NCBI RefSeq assembly: GCF_030817355.1
Contig: NZ_JAUSZH010000001.1
Location: 3,032,501 to 3,096,500 of the forward strand
From: Streptomyces sp. V1I1
GTDB lineage: Bacteria > Actinomycetota > Actinomycetes > Streptomycetales > Streptomycetaceae
Reading direction: 5' to 3'
Length of the DNA stretch: 64,000 nt
Shown here: positions 43,698-54,651 of the stretch, piece after piece
Position numbering within the stretch: the first letter of the stretch is position 1
Layout: each line of letters starts with the position of its first letter
Translations under genes and position numbers: made by a program
The notes under the pieces: generated by a model
What the model was told of the DNA's origin: nothing
What the model saw: the letters and a program-made list of their open reading frames with translations, nothing else
Databases searched by the model: none

Positions 43698-43703
43698 GGC
43701 TGT

Positions 43704-44573
43704 ATGGACCAGCGTGCCGAACTCAGCGAATTCCTCCGCTCGCGCCGTGGCCGGCTGCAGCCGCAGGACGTCGGTCTGCCGCAGCTCGGCCGCCACCGCC
43801 GTGTCCCGGGGCTGCGCCGGGAGGAGCTGGCTCAGCTCGCCGGGGTCTCCGTGGCGTACTACACACGTCTCGAGCAGGGCAACAGCCGCAATGTGTCCAC
43901 CGAGGTGCTCGACGCCATCGCGCGGGCCCTGAAGCTGTCCGACGCCGAGCGCGACCATCTCACGCACCTCGCCAAGCCGAAGCAGAAGAAGCACCGGCGC
44001 ATGGGACGGCCGCAGCAGCTGCGGCCGGCGGTGCAGCATCTGATGGACGCGATGGACGGAGTGCCCGCGTACGTGCTCGGGCGACGCCTGGACATCCTGG
44101 GCTGGAACCGGATGGCCCGCGCGCTGCTCGGCGACTTCGCCGCGCTGCCGCCGCAGGAGCGGAACATGGCGCGGCTCGTCTTCCTCGACCCCAACGCCCG
44201 CGACCTGTACGTCGACTGGGAGGTCAAGGCGACCGACTTGGTCAGCGTGCTGCGGATGTACGCGGGTTGCTCGGCGGACGACCCCCAGCTGCCGGAGCTG
44301 ATCGGCGAACTGTCCGTGAAGAGCGAGGAGTTCCGCCGGCTCTGGGCCGCCCACACCGTGCAGAACAAGGGCCACGGCGCCAAGCGGCTGCACCATCCGC
44401 TGGTGGGTGAGATGACCTTGTCGTACGAGACGCTGAGTCTGCCCGACGACCACGATCTGTCGCTGGTCACCTATCACGCGGAGCCGGGCAGCCGGTCGGC
44501 CGATTCACTGCGGCTGCTGGCCGGCTGGGGCGTGGACGAGGCGGCGGACGCCGACGCGACCGAACGCGGCTAG
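43704..44573 (+). CDS. XRE family regulator with MmyB-like ligand-binding domain
   Basis: 289 aa. The N-terminal helix-turn-helix ([20 protein letters not shown], then [20 protein letters not shown]) is followed by the MmyB-like domain ([40 protein letters not shown]), thought to bind a fatty acid or similar ligand. Members often repress or activate a divergent short-chain dehydrogenase or alcohol dehydrogenase, exactly the arrangement here. Confidence 0.93.
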   Translation: MDQRAELSEFLRSRRGRLQPQDVGLPQLGRHRRVPGLRREELAQLAGVSVAYYTRLEQGNSRNVSTEVLDAIARALKLSDAERDHLTHLAKPKQKKHRRMGRPQQLRPAVQHLMDAMDGVPAYVLGRRLDILGWNRMARALLGDFAALPPQERNMARLVFLDPNARDLYVDWEVKATDLVSVLRMYAGCSADDPQLPELIGELSVKSEEFRRLWAAHTVQNKGHGAKRLHHPLVGEMTLSYETLSLPDDHDLSLVTYHAEPGSRSADSLRLLAGWGVDEAADADATERG

Positions 44574-44618
44574 AGCTTCGTCCACCCCGGAAGACCGCGG
44601 CCCGGTCTCGCAGCGACG

Positions 44619-44655
44619 AAGGCGGCGGCACCCCGGTCAGGGGTGCCGCCGCCTT
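44619..44655. terminator. bidirectional terminator
   Basis: A 16-bp perfect stem (AAGGCGGCGGCACCCC and complement) with a 4- to 5-base loop, between the convergent XRE and L,D-transpeptidase genes. Confidence 0.88.
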
Positions 44656-44677
44656 CTCAATCCGTACGGAGCCGGGC

Positions 44678-45937
44678 TCAGACCGCGGATCCGGCCTTCC
44701 ACTGGCTCCAGTTCAGGTTCCAGCCGTTCAGGCCGTTGTCGGGCTGGATGGTCCTGTCCTGGGAGTTCTTCACGATGACGACATCGCCGACGATCGTGTT
44801 GTTGAACAGCCAGGCGGCGGGCTGGTTCGGGTCGCCCGCGCCCTTCACGTCGTTCAGACCGACACAGCCGTGGCTGGTGTTGGCGCTGCCGAAGATCGAG
44901 TCGGAGCCCCAGTAGTTGCCGTGGATGAACGTGCCCGACGTGGACAGCCGCATCGCGTGCGGAACGTCCTTGATGTCGTACTCGCCCTTGCCGTCCTTCT
45001 TCTTGAAGCCGACCGTCGAGCCGTCCATCCGGGTCTCCTTGAACTTCTCGGAGATCACCATCTGGCCGTTGTACGTCGGGTTGTCCGGGGCACCGGCGGA
45101 GATCGGGATGGTCTTGATCGTCTTGCCGTCCTGGGTGACCGTCATCGTCTTGGCCGACGCGTCGACGGTGGAGACCTGGTTACGGCCGATCTTGAAGGTG
45201 ACCGTCTTCTGCTGGACGCCGAAGACTCCGTCGGCACCCTCGACGCCGTCGAGGTTCAGCTTCAGGGTGACGGTCGAGCCCTCCTGCCAGTACTGGTCGG
45301 GGCGGAAGTCGAGACGCTGCCCGTTGAACCAGTGGCCGACGACCTCCTGGCCGCTGCTCGACGTCACGGTGATCCCGGACTGGACGGCCTTCTTGTCGGT
45401 GATCGCCTTGTTGAAGTTGATCGACACCGGCATGCCGACGCCGACGGTGGAACCGTCCTCCGGCGTGAAGTTGCCGATGAAGCTGTTGGCGGGCGAGACC
45501 GTCGTGAAGGAGGAGTTCTCGTGGGCCTCCAGGCCCTCGGTGTCCTTCGCAGTCGCGGCGATCTTGTACGTGGTGGAGCGCTCGAGCTGTGCGTCCGGCT
45601 TCCAGCTCTTGCCGTCGGCGGCCAGCGTGCCCTTGACGCTCTGACCATCGGCGGTCGTCATGGCCACCTGAGTCAGAGTGCCGTCACTGACGGTGACCTT
45701 GGCGTCATTGTTGATGCCGGCGTTGGTCGCGCCGTTCTTGGGCGAGATGGTTATTCGGGCCTTCGAAGCGTCCTTCGCCGCCGCCGCGTCAACCTGGGCC
45801 TGCGACTTCTTCGAGCTTTCGGCGCCCTTGTCCCCGTCGCCGCTGCAGGCAGACATCACCAGCACGCCACCGAGCACGGCGGACGCGGCCATAAGGCCCC
45901 TGCGCCGCTTGCTGTCCGTTATCACACGCTTCTCCAT
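44678..45937 (-). CDS. L,D-transpeptidase lipoprotein with Ig-like domains
   Basis: 419 aa. Lipobox VMSAC (C31) marks it as membrane-anchored outside the cell. Two bacterial Ig-like domains (residues about 60-250) precede the YkuD catalytic domain, whose active site is SHGCVGL (355-361, C358) preceded by the HGNYWGSDSIFG histidine block. It forms 3-3 cross-links in peptidoglycan, as in mycobacterial LdtMt2 and LdtMt5 types. The Trp-rich C-terminal tail (NLNWSQWK) matches the subdomain seen in that group. The upstream region (45938-46096) holds a CCACATC/GATGTGG inverted repeat. Confidence 0.94.
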   Translation of the reverse strand: MEKRVITDSKRRRGLMAASAVLGGVLVMSACSGDGDKGAESSKKSQAQVDAAAAKDASKARITISPKNGATNAGINNDAKVTVSDGTLTQVAMTTADGQSVKGTLAADGKSWKPDAQLERSTTYKIAATAKDTEGLEAHENSSFTTVSPANSFIGNFTPEDGSTVGVGMPVSINFNKAITDKKAVQSGITVTSSSGQEVVGHWFNGQRLDFRPDQYWQEGSTVTLKLNLDGVEGADGVFGVQQKTVTFKIGRNQVSTVDASAKTMTVTQDGKTIKTIPISAGAPDNPTYNGQMVISEKFKETRMDGSTVGFKKKDGKGEYDIKDVPHAMRLSTSGTFIHGNYWGSDSIFGSANTSHGCVGLNDVKGAGDPNQPAAWLFNNTIVGDVVIVKNSQDRTIQPDNGLNGWNLNWSQWKAGSAV

Positions 45938-46096
45938 CGTCGCCGATTCCCCTGACCCACACCTTTAGGAACACCCATTACCGGGCTACCCGGTTCCACA
46001 TCACATTTGGATGTGGGGAAGACCACTTACCGATCAACGGACGCAGCCGCGGCCCCCGCCGGTTGCACCACGGCACGAAATCAGCCGGGCTCCGGT

Positions 46097-46462
46097 TCAC
46101 CGACCGCCTTCGTCGGCACCTTCGTCGCCGTCCTCGTACGCCTCGCTCTCCCCATCTTCCTCGTCGAGGTCCCAGTCCTCCGCATCGGGGTCGTAATCGA
46201 TCTGCTCACTGCTCCAGGATGCCTGGGCCAGCTCCACCCCAGGGACGTCGCTGACCAGATCGAAGGGGTCCACGAGATAGGCGATGGCCTCGGCCTCGTC
46301 CTCGCGTACGGCCGACTCGGCGTGCGCACGCTCCTCGTCGGGCATGAACTCGTCCGCCGCGATGCGGTCGAGGGCGGCGCCGGTCAGCTCGCCGGGGTCC
46401 CCCACCTCCAGCACCAATTCCACCCGCAGCCGCACATACCGTGATGTCTCAGAAGTGGTCAT
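46097..46462 (-). CDS. small acidic hypothetical protein
   Basis: 121 aa from the ATG at 46462 (MTTSETSRYVRLRVELVLEV). The first 90 residues are a compact mixed domain; the C-terminus is almost entirely Asp/Glu. It resembles conserved Streptomyces proteins of unknown function. The 108-bp gap to the divergent LAxTG protein holds both promoters. Confidence 0.75.
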   Translation of the reverse strand: MTTSETSRYVRLRVELVLEVGDPGELTGAALDRIAADEFMPDEERAHAESAVREDEAEAIAYLVDPFDLVSDVPGVELAQASWSSEQIDYDPDAEDWDLDEEDGESEAYEDGDEGADEGGR

Positions 46463-46570
46463 ACGACGGAGGGTAGGCCTCTCACCCCTGCGGCTTTCCC
46501 CCGACCCGCTGCTTTCATTAGCATCAACGCACCCGCCCAATTCGAGGATGCCTCAAGGGGGATCGAGTCC

Positions 46571-46843
46571 GTGTCCGTCGCACGTCGACCGCTTCTGACC
46601 GCCACTGCCGCAGGGACTCTGCTGTGTGCGCTGTGGTTCGTTCCCTCGGCGAATGCCACCGCCGAGCGGGAAGCGGTACAGAGACAAGACAGCGCTGCCG
46701 CCGCGTCGTCGCAGGGGCTGACTCTCGCCGACACGGGCACCGTGGACACGACTCCGTATCTGGTCGGCGGGACGGCGTTCCTGGGGATCGGCGTCGGTCT
46801 CGTGACGTACTCGGTGCGCCGCCGCGGTGCCTGGCAGATGTGA
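46571..46843 (+). CDS. small secreted protein with LADTG sortase-type sorting signal
   Basis: 90 aa from the GTG at 46571. A signal peptide (about residues 1-30, cleavage after ANA) is followed by only 20 residues of mature polar sequence, then LADTG (residues about 52-56), a hydrophobic helix (TPYLVGGTAFLGIGVGLVTYS) and a basic tail RRRGAW. This is a complete class E (LAxTG) cell-wall sorting signal. The mature exposed part is unusually short. Sortase E genes are not in the window. Confidence 0.85.
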   Translation: MSVARRPLLTATAAGTLLCALWFVPSANATAEREAVQRQDSAAAASSQGLTLADTGTVDTTPYLVGGTAFLGIGVGLVTYSVRRRGAWQM

Positions 46844-46861
46844 AGAATTTTTCTGTGACGT

Positions 46862-46901
46862 GTACGGGAAGGGCCGCCCCGTCGGGGCGGCCCTTCCGTA
46901 C
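46862..46901. terminator. bidirectional terminator
   Basis: An 18-bp stem with one bulged G (GTACGGGAAGGGCCGCCCC against its complement) and a 3-base loop, between the LADTG gene and convergent hutH. Confidence 0.88.
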
Positions 46902-46904
46902 GCG

Positions 46905-48452
46905 CTAGGCCAGCGGGCCGGTCACCGGCTCCACGGCCGCGATGAGCTTTCCGTCCCGTACGAACGCGTCCGCGGCCTCCAGGTCGGGCGCGAGGAAACG
47001 GTCCGGGCCCGGCCCCTCGACGCCTGCCGCGCGCAGCGCCTCGATGGCGGCCTGCGAGGCGGGCGCGGGGGTCAGACCGCGCCGGAGCTCGATCGCCCGG
47101 GTCGCGGCGTAGAGCTCCACGGCGAGGATCCGGCTCAGGTTGGCGACGGTCGTGCGCAGCTTGCGCGCGGCGGACCAGCCCATCGAGACATGGTCCTCCT
47201 GCATCGCGGAGGACGGGATCGAGTCGGCGGAGGCCGGCACGGCGAGCCGCTTCATCTCGCTGACTAGGGCGGCCTGCGTGTACTGGGCGATCATCAGGCC
47301 CGAGTCCACGCCGGCGTCGTCGGCGAGGAAGGGCGGCAGGCCATGGCTGCGGTTCTTGTCGAGGAGCCGGTCGGTGCGGCGCTCGGCGATGGAGCCGAGG
47401 TCGGCGGCGGCGATGGCCAGGAAGTCCAGGACGTACGCGACGGGCGCGCCGTGGAAGTTGCCGTTGGACTCCACACGGCCGTCGGGGAGTACGACCGGGT
47501 TGTCGACGGCGGATGCGAGCTCGCGGTCGGCGACAAGGCGGGCATGGGCGAGGGTGTCCCGCCCGGCCCCGGCGACCTGCGGGGCGCAGCGCACCGAGTA
47601 CGCGTCCTGGACGCGGGGCGCTTCCTCCTCCTGGAAGTGGCCGGTGAGCCCGGAGCCCTTGAGCACTGCGCTCATATTGGCGGCGGCGACGGCCTGGCCG
47701 GGGTGCGGGCGGATGGCGTGCAGCTCGGGGGCGAGCACCTTGTCGGTGCCGAGCAGCGCCTCCAGGGACAGGGCGGCGGTGATGTCGGCGGTGACGTAGA
47801 GGCGCTGGAGGTCGGCGAGGGCCATGACCAGCATGCCGAGCATGCCGTCGGTGCCGTTCAGGAGGGCGAGGCCCTCCTTCTCGCGGAGCTCGACGGGCTC
47901 GATGCCGTGATCGGCGAGCAGCTCGTCGGCGGGCTTCACGATCCCGTCGGGGCCCTCGGCGTCACCCTCGCCCATGAGCGTGAGCGCGCAGTGGGAGAGC
48001 GGCGCGAGGTCGCCGGAGCAGCCGAGGGAGCCGTACTCGTGGACGACGGGCGTGATGCCCGCGTTCAGAATGTCCGCCATGGTCTGGGCGACCTCGGGGC
48101 GTACGCCGGTGTGGCCGGAGGCCACGGTCTTCAGGCGGAGGAACATCAGCGCGCGGACGACCTCGCGCTCGACGCGCGGGCCCATGCCGGCGGCGTGCGA
48201 GCGGACGATGTTGCGCTGGAGCTGGGCGCGGAGCTCGGGGCTGATGTGCCGGGTGGCGAGTGCGCCGAATCCGGTGGAGACCCCGTAGACGGGCTCGGGC
48301 TTGGCGGCCAGCGCGTCGACGATCCCGCGGGCCGCGGCCAGGGCGGCGACGGCCTCGGCGGAGAGCTCGATGCGGGCGCCTTCGCGGGCCACGGCGATGA
48401 CGTCATCGGCGGTGGTACCGGACGTCCCCACCACGACTGTTTGCATATCCAT
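46905..48452 (-). CDS. hutH: histidine ammonia-lyase HutH
   Basis: 515 aa. Converts histidine to urocanate and ammonia, the first step of histidine use. The MIO cofactor forms from residues 145-147 in HEYGSLGCSGDLAPLSH; here the triad is Cys-Ser-Gly rather than the more common Ala-Ser-Gly. Other conserved blocks (VYGVSTGFGALA, QEDHVSMGWSAARK) are intact, so it should be active. The start is ATG at 48452 or the internal ATG at 48446. Other hut genes are not adjacent, as is usual in Streptomyces. Confidence 0.95.
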   Translation of the reverse strand: MDMQTVVVGTSGTTADDVIAVAREGARIELSAEAVAALAAARGIVDALAAKPEPVYGVSTGFGALATRHISPELRAQLQRNIVRSHAAGMGPRVEREVVRALMFLRLKTVASGHTGVRPEVAQTMADILNAGITPVVHEYGSLGCSGDLAPLSHCALTLMGEGDAEGPDGIVKPADELLADHGIEPVELREKEGLALLNGTDGMLGMLVMALADLQRLYVTADITAALSLEALLGTDKVLAPELHAIRPHPGQAVAAANMSAVLKGSGLTGHFQEEEAPRVQDAYSVRCAPQVAGAGRDTLAHARLVADRELASAVDNPVVLPDGRVESNGNFHGAPVAYVLDFLAIAAADLGSIAERRTDRLLDKNRSHGLPPFLADDAGVDSGLMIAQYTQAALVSEMKRLAVPASADSIPSSAMQEDHVSMGWSAARKLRTTVANLSRILAVELYAATRAIELRRGLTPAPASQAAIEALRAAGVEGPGPDRFLAPDLEAADAFVRDGKLIAAVEPVTGPLA

Positions 48453-48532
48453 ATTCAGCAGCGTACGGACTGAATCTCAACCTGTCACTACTGCCGGCCG
48501 GGTTGACCCCTTACTGCAATGTCACACCGTTG

Positions 48533-49699
48533 TCAGGGCTCGCTCCAGGGCTCCTCGGCGTCCTGCGGCCGTACGCCCCGGAAGGCGCGGCGCTCGTGCG
48601 GCGGACGCGGCGGGGCGTCCGCGAGGCGGATCACCGTTCCGTCGCGGCCCGCGACCACCGGCTTCGGCGAGCGCGCAGCCTTCGCCCGGTACTGGGCCGC
48701 GTCCGCGAGCCGGAACAGCCGGCGGGACGAGCGGACCTGCCCGATCGGGTCGCCGGTCGACGCGACCCCGCACGCCACTCCCTCACCCAGCTCCAACTCG
48801 CCCGCGCGGACGCAGAGTTCGTCCGCGACATGGACCACCTCGTCCGCCGCGGGTCCCACCGTGACCAGGCAGAACTCGTCCCCGCCCAGCCGCGCCGCGA
48901 GCGCGCCCGGCAGCATCGCCCCGCACAGCGAGAGGACCGAGCCGAATCGTTCGAGCAGCCGGTCGCCGACGGCATGGCCATGGGTGTCGTTCACCTGCTT
49001 GAGGCCGTTGATGTCGCAGACGACGAGGCTGACGACCGAGCCGTCCGCGCGATGCCGCTCAAGGGCCTGGTCGAGCCTTATGTCGACGGCGCGGCGGTTG
49101 GCGAGCCCGGTCAGCGGGTCGGTGAAGGCCAGCCTGCGGACCTCTTCGAGGCGCTCGGTCTGGGCGATCCCGGCGGCCACGACGGAGGCGAGCACAGTCG
49201 CGAAATCCGCGTCGTCCCGGCCGAACACCGGGGCGTCGAGCGGTCTGGCGACGTACAGCTCGCCCCAGGCACGCCCGTGCAGCACTATCGGCGCGACGAC
49301 GCAGCAGCCGCGGCGGCGCCGGCGCAGGGCCGCGACCCTCTGGTGGCAGTAGCCGTGCGCGGGCGTCGCCGGGCCGTCCACGGTCTCCACCCAGGCGTCG
49401 GGCTCGCCGCCGCCGGCCCACCGCTCGTGCAGAAACTCGGTGATCTCCGGGAAGCGGTTGACCGGGTAGGTCTCGGACTCGGGGAACTCCTCCTCCTCGG
49501 GGGCCCGTTCGCCCGCGTTGACGAGGACCTTGAGCCGTCCGAGCTCGCGCTCCCACACCGAAAGCGCGGCGAAGGACCCGGCGAGCGCGTCGCGCGCGCC
49601 CAGCGCAGCCGCCCGCCAGGACTCGCGCGGGGTGTGCGCGGACGCCATCGCCTGCGCCAGCGCCACTACGGCTCGCAGCCGCCGATCCTCAGCCATCAT
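48533..49699 (-). CDS. GAF-GGDEF diguanylate cyclase
   Basis: 388 aa. An N-terminal GAF-like sensor (about 30-185) precedes a GGDEF domain with an intact active site (LGGDEF in LAARLGGDEFCLV) and substrate residues in DPLTGLANRR; no EAL domain. It should make cyclic di-GMP, which controls the switch from vegetative growth to sporulation through BldD in Streptomyces. By position near hutH it probably corresponds to the GGDEF protein called CdgE in the literature, but that assignment is from memory. Confidence 0.9.
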   Translation of the reverse strand: MMAEDRRLRAVVALAQAMASAHTPRESWRAAALGARDALAGSFAALSVWERELGRLKVLVNAGERAPEEEEFPESETYPVNRFPEITEFLHERWAGGGEPDAWVETVDGPATPAHGYCHQRVAALRRRRRGCCVVAPIVLHGRAWGELYVARPLDAPVFGRDDADFATVLASVVAAGIAQTERLEEVRRLAFTDPLTGLANRRAVDIRLDQALERHRADGSVVSLVVCDINGLKQVNDTHGHAVGDRLLERFGSVLSLCGAMLPGALAARLGGDEFCLVTVGPAADEVVHVADELCVRAGELELGEGVACGVASTGDPIGQVRSSRRLFRLADAAQYRAKAARSPKPVVAGRDGTVIRLADAPPRPPHERRAFRGVRPQDAEEPWSEP

Positions 49700-49781
49700 C
49701 CCAGCTTAGGGAGTTTTGCCCCACTTCGATCACTTGGGTTGTCCCCGATCCGAAATGCTCACCGAGTCATTCGGTACGTGG

Positions 49782-50576
49782 TCACTCGCCGGGCCACTGC
49801 GGCTTCCGCTTCTCGTTGAAGGCCGCGACTCCCTCGGCCCGGTCCCCGGAGAAGGCGACCGAACGCCAGGCGGCGTCCTCCACCTCGAGACCCGCCCGCA
49901 GATCGAGCCCCTGCCCCAGCCGCAGCGCGCGCTTGGCGGCGCGCAGCCCGACGGGCGAGTTCGCGGCGATCCGGGCGGCGATGGCGAGCGCCTCGGTCCT
50001 GGCGTCGTCCGCCAGCTGATCGACGAGCCCCAACTCCCGCGCCTCGGCGGCCTCCACGCGCCGCGCCGTATAGACGAGCTCGGCGGCCCGTGCGGCCCCG
50101 ACCCGGCGCGGCAGCAGCTGCGTCCCGCCGCCGCCGGGGATGACGCCCACGGACACCTCGGGCAGCCCCACGACGGCGGTGCCGTCGGCCACGATCAGAT
50201 CGCAGGCCAGCGCCAGCTCGAACCCCCCGCCGAGCGCGAAGCCGTGCACTGCGGCGACGGTCGGCATGGGCAGCTCGAGCACCCCGGTGTAGGCGGCCCG
50301 CGCGGTCGGCCGCTGGCGCACCAACTCGGCGTCGGAGAAGGAGTTCCGCTCCTTGAGATCGGCGCCGACGCAGAAGGCCCGCTCATGGGTGGAGGTGAGG
50401 ACAGTGACGCGCACGCCCCGGTCGGCGGCGAGCGCGTCGCAGGCGGCGGCGATGGAGCGGGCCATCTCGGTCGAGACGGCGTTCATGGCCTTGGGCCGGT
50501 CGAGCACGAGCTCGGCGACGTGCTCGTGCCGGCGTACGACGACGAATTCCCCGAACCGCAGCTCGGACTCGGACAT
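49782..50576 (-). CDS. enoyl-CoA hydratase/isomerase family protein
   Basis: 264 aa. Crotonase fold with the oxyanion-hole residues in AFCVGADLKER and HGFALGGGFELALACD; the catalytic glutamate region is LPEVSVGVIPGGGGTQLLPR. It hydrates 2-enoyl-CoA in fatty acid or amino acid degradation. The ATG at 50576 has GGGAGGG nine bases upstream. It lies 91 bp downstream of the adenylate cyclase gene on the same strand. Confidence 0.93.
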   Translation of the reverse strand: MSESELRFGEFVVVRRHEHVAELVLDRPKAMNAVSTEMARSIAAACDALAADRGVRVTVLTSTHERAFCVGADLKERNSFSDAELVRQRPTARAAYTGVLELPMPTVAAVHGFALGGGFELALACDLIVADGTAVVGLPEVSVGVIPGGGGTQLLPRRVGAARAAELVYTARRVEAAEARELGLVDQLADDARTEALAIAARIAANSPVGLRAAKRALRLGQGLDLRAGLEVEDAAWRSVAFSGDRAEGVAAFNEKRKPQWPGE

Positions 50577-50667
50577 GACGGCACCCTCCCTGGGGGTTTG
50601 GGGGGAACCCCCATAGCACAGCACGATGGTTCACCGGATCATAGGCGCGCGGGGGCACCGCCCGGAC

Positions 50668-51948
50668 TCAGCCCCTGCGCGACAGCAGCCAGGGCTCGAC
50701 CACTCCCAGGCCGCGGACCGGGCGCTGCCACATCGGCTGGAGGGCGAAGCGGTACGAGGGGGGCTCCTCGCCCTCCTTTTCGGCCGCGGCTGCCTCCTCC
50801 GCCGCCTCCGCCTCGGAGGCCGGCGCGTCGCCCGTACGGACAAGTCCCTCCGCGAACGCACCGTCCACCAGCACCGCGTCCTTCGGCGCTATCGATGTCA
50901 GCCGACTGGCCAGGTTCACCGTCGTACCGAAGACATCGCCCATCCGCGTGGTGACCGTCCCGAAAGCGATGCCGACACGCAGTGCCGGCATCGACTCGTC
51001 GTGAGTCATCGTCTCTATCAGCCGCAGCGCGATCTCCGCGGCCGTGCCCGCGTCGTCCGCCGCGTACAGGACCTCGTCGCCCAGCGTCTTGATCAGGCGG
51101 CCGCCATGCGCCGCGACCAGGTCGGCCGAAGTGGTTTCGAACGCCTCGACCAGCTCGCCCAGTTCCTCTTCCTCGAGCCGCCGCGTCAGCCGCGTGAAGC
51201 CGACGAGGTCCGCGAAGCCGACCGCGAGCCGGCGGTCGACCATCTCCTCGTCGTCCGCGGCCTGGACCACACGCCCGGTGGCCGCGGCGAGCTGGCGGCG
51301 CCAGACGTACACCAGGAACTCCTCGAGCTCCGGCAGGAGCAGCTCCACCAGGGGGTACGTGACTTCCGTGCGGGTCATCCCGGGCTCGGGCGGCTCGGTC
51401 AGGCCCTCCAGAAAGGAATCGATCTGCCATTCCGCCAGCCGGGCGGTGGTCTGCCCGGTCGAGCGGGCCACCTGGACCGCCATCGGCTCGCTCAGCAGTC
51501 CCGCCTCGACCAGACCGGCGAGCCGCCGCAGGGCCAGCACGTCCGCCTCGGTCAGCGCCTTCGCCTGGCCGATGTCGGCGAAGCCCATCGCCCGCCAGAA
51601 GCGGGAGGCCAGCTCCATCGAGACACCGGCCGTACGGGCTGCCTGGAACGGCGTATAGCGCCGCTCCGCGCCGAGAATCAGCTGCTCGAGGCGGATCGCC
51701 AGCGGGTTGTCGGTCGGCTCCACCGTGTGATCGACCTCGTGGTGCGGCGGGTGCACGGAGGAGGATCCGGAATACGGCCCGGAAGAGGATCCGGAACCGG
51801 AAGACGCCGTGGAAGAGGAAGGGGCAGAGGACGCGTCCGACGACGCAGATGTCTCGTCGGTCGATGAATTGGACGAGGCGGACGCGCCGGAGGAGGAGTC
51901 CGACGGCGGCTGCGCGCCCTCGCCGGAATTGGTGTCGTCGACGGTCAC
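50668..51948 (-). CDS. cya: class III adenylate cyclase
   Basis: 426 aa from a GTG at 51948. A long Ser/Gly-rich disordered N-terminus (residues about 10-75), a helix-turn-helix-like/regulatory middle (RYTPFQAARTAGVSMELASR), and a C-terminal catalytic domain. Metal aspartates are in VGFADLVGFTRLTRRL and LIKTLGDEVLYAADD, with the adenine-selecting Lys in IKTLGDE. This matches the single adenylate cyclase of S. coelicolor, whose cAMP is needed for germination and development (from memory). The Ser-rich stretch is encoded by short imperfect repeats. Confidence 0.93.
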   Translation of the reverse strand: MTVDDTNSGEGAQPPSDSSSGASASSNSSTDETSASSDASSAPSSSTASSGSGSSSGPYSGSSSVHPPHHEVDHTVEPTDNPLAIRLEQLILGAERRYTPFQAARTAGVSMELASRFWRAMGFADIGQAKALTEADVLALRRLAGLVEAGLLSEPMAVQVARSTGQTTARLAEWQIDSFLEGLTEPPEPGMTRTEVTYPLVELLLPELEEFLVYVWRRQLAAATGRVVQAADDEEMVDRRLAVGFADLVGFTRLTRRLEEEELGELVEAFETTSADLVAAHGGRLIKTLGDEVLYAADDAGTAAEIALRLIETMTHDESMPALRVGIAFGTVTTRMGDVFGTTVNLASRLTSIAPKDAVLVDGAFAEGLVRTGDAPASEAEAAEEAAAAEKEGEEPPSYRFALQPMWQRPVRGLGVVEPWLLSRRG

Positions 51949-52056
51949 CAGCCGCCTCCTGCCCGTTCCCTGCGCACTGACCTGCCGATCTGTCGCTCGA
52001 TCGCCTCAACGATACGGCAGGTGTGCCCTGGCTCACGTCCTGGTCGTCGTACCGGC

Positions 52057-52914
52057 TCAGCCGGTCGGCCGCAGGTGCACGATGTCGCCCGCGCTGATCG
52101 GCTGGTCCTCGCCGTCCTCGGTGGCCAGCACCAGCCGCCCGTCGCCGTCCAGGGCCACCGCCTCGCCGGTGACCGAGCGGCCGCCCGGCAGCTCGGCCCG
52201 TACGGTCTGTCCCAGCGTCGCGCAGCCCGCCGCGTACGCCGCCTGCAGCCCCGAGGGCCCGGGGTCGCCGCCCGCCGCGCGCCAGTCGCCGTACCACTGC
52301 TCCAGCGAGCGCAGCACCGCCCGCAGCAGCGGGTCGCGGTCCGTGGAGATCGCGTTCGCCAGGCCCAGGGAGCCCGCGGTGGGGACGGGGAGTTCGCCCT
52401 CGCGCAGCGTGACGTTGACGCCGATGCCGATGACGACCGCATCGTCCCCCGCGCGCTCGGCGAGGATCCCGCCGGTCTTGCGCTCCTCGCCGCCGACTTT
52501 TACCAGCAGGTCATTGGGCCATTTGAGGGACATGTCGACTCCCGCGGCCCGCGCGAGGCCGGTCGCGGCCGCCACTCCGGCGAGCAGCGGCAGCCACCCC
52601 CAGCGCTCCACCGGGACGCCCGCCCCGGGCCGCAGCAGTACGGACAGGAACAGCCCCGAGCGCGCGGGGGACGTCCAGGTCCGGTCCAGCCGCCCCCGCC
52701 CCGCCGTCTGCTCCTCGGCGACGAGCACCGCCCCCTCGTCCAGGGACGCGGCACGGGCCGCCAGGTCGGAGTTGGTGGAGCCGGTCGATGCCACGACGTC
52801 GAGCGAAGTCCACAGCCCGCCCGGCTGTAGCAGCGCACGGCGCAGCATGGGCTCGTTCAGCGGCGGCCGGTCGAGGTCGGACCAGCGGCTCTCGGGCGCA
52901 TTCTCAGGCGTCAT
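52057..52914 (-). CDS. birA: biotin--[acetyl-CoA-carboxylase] ligase BirA
   Basis: 285 aa. It lacks the DNA-binding N-terminus of E. coli BirA (group I ligase). ATP/biotin loop GRGRLDRTW, biotin-binding STGSTNSD and KWPNDLL are intact; the C-terminal SH3-like domain follows. It attaches biotin to the AccA2 BCCP domain encoded in this window. On the minus strand TAACCT ends seven bases before the ATG at 52914 with no ribosome site, so the transcript is probably leaderless. Divergent from pccB. Confidence 0.95.
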   Translation of the reverse strand: MTPENAPESRWSDLDRPPLNEPMLRRALLQPGGLWTSLDVVASTGSTNSDLAARAASLDEGAVLVAEEQTAGRGRLDRTWTSPARSGLFLSVLLRPGAGVPVERWGWLPLLAGVAAATGLARAAGVDMSLKWPNDLLVKVGGEERKTGGILAERAGDDAVVIGIGVNVTLREGELPVPTAGSLGLANAISTDRDPLLRAVLRSLEQWYGDWRAAGGDPGPSGLQAAYAAGCATLGQTVRAELPGGRSVTGEAVALDGDGRLVLATEDGEDQPISAGDIVHLRPTG

Positions 52915-53028
52915 GCAAGCCAGGTTAGGTGTGGCAAACGCCGCACTGCTGAGCGCCATGCACGCCGATACGCTACGTGTCAGTAGCCATTCCGGTTGAC
53001 GTTGACCAGGACAGGGAGCCGCATCCCG

Positions 53029-54618
<1,590 letters not shown>

Positions 54619-54651
54619 GCGCACAAGCCCATAAGCCTGGAAGGAGCCGCT

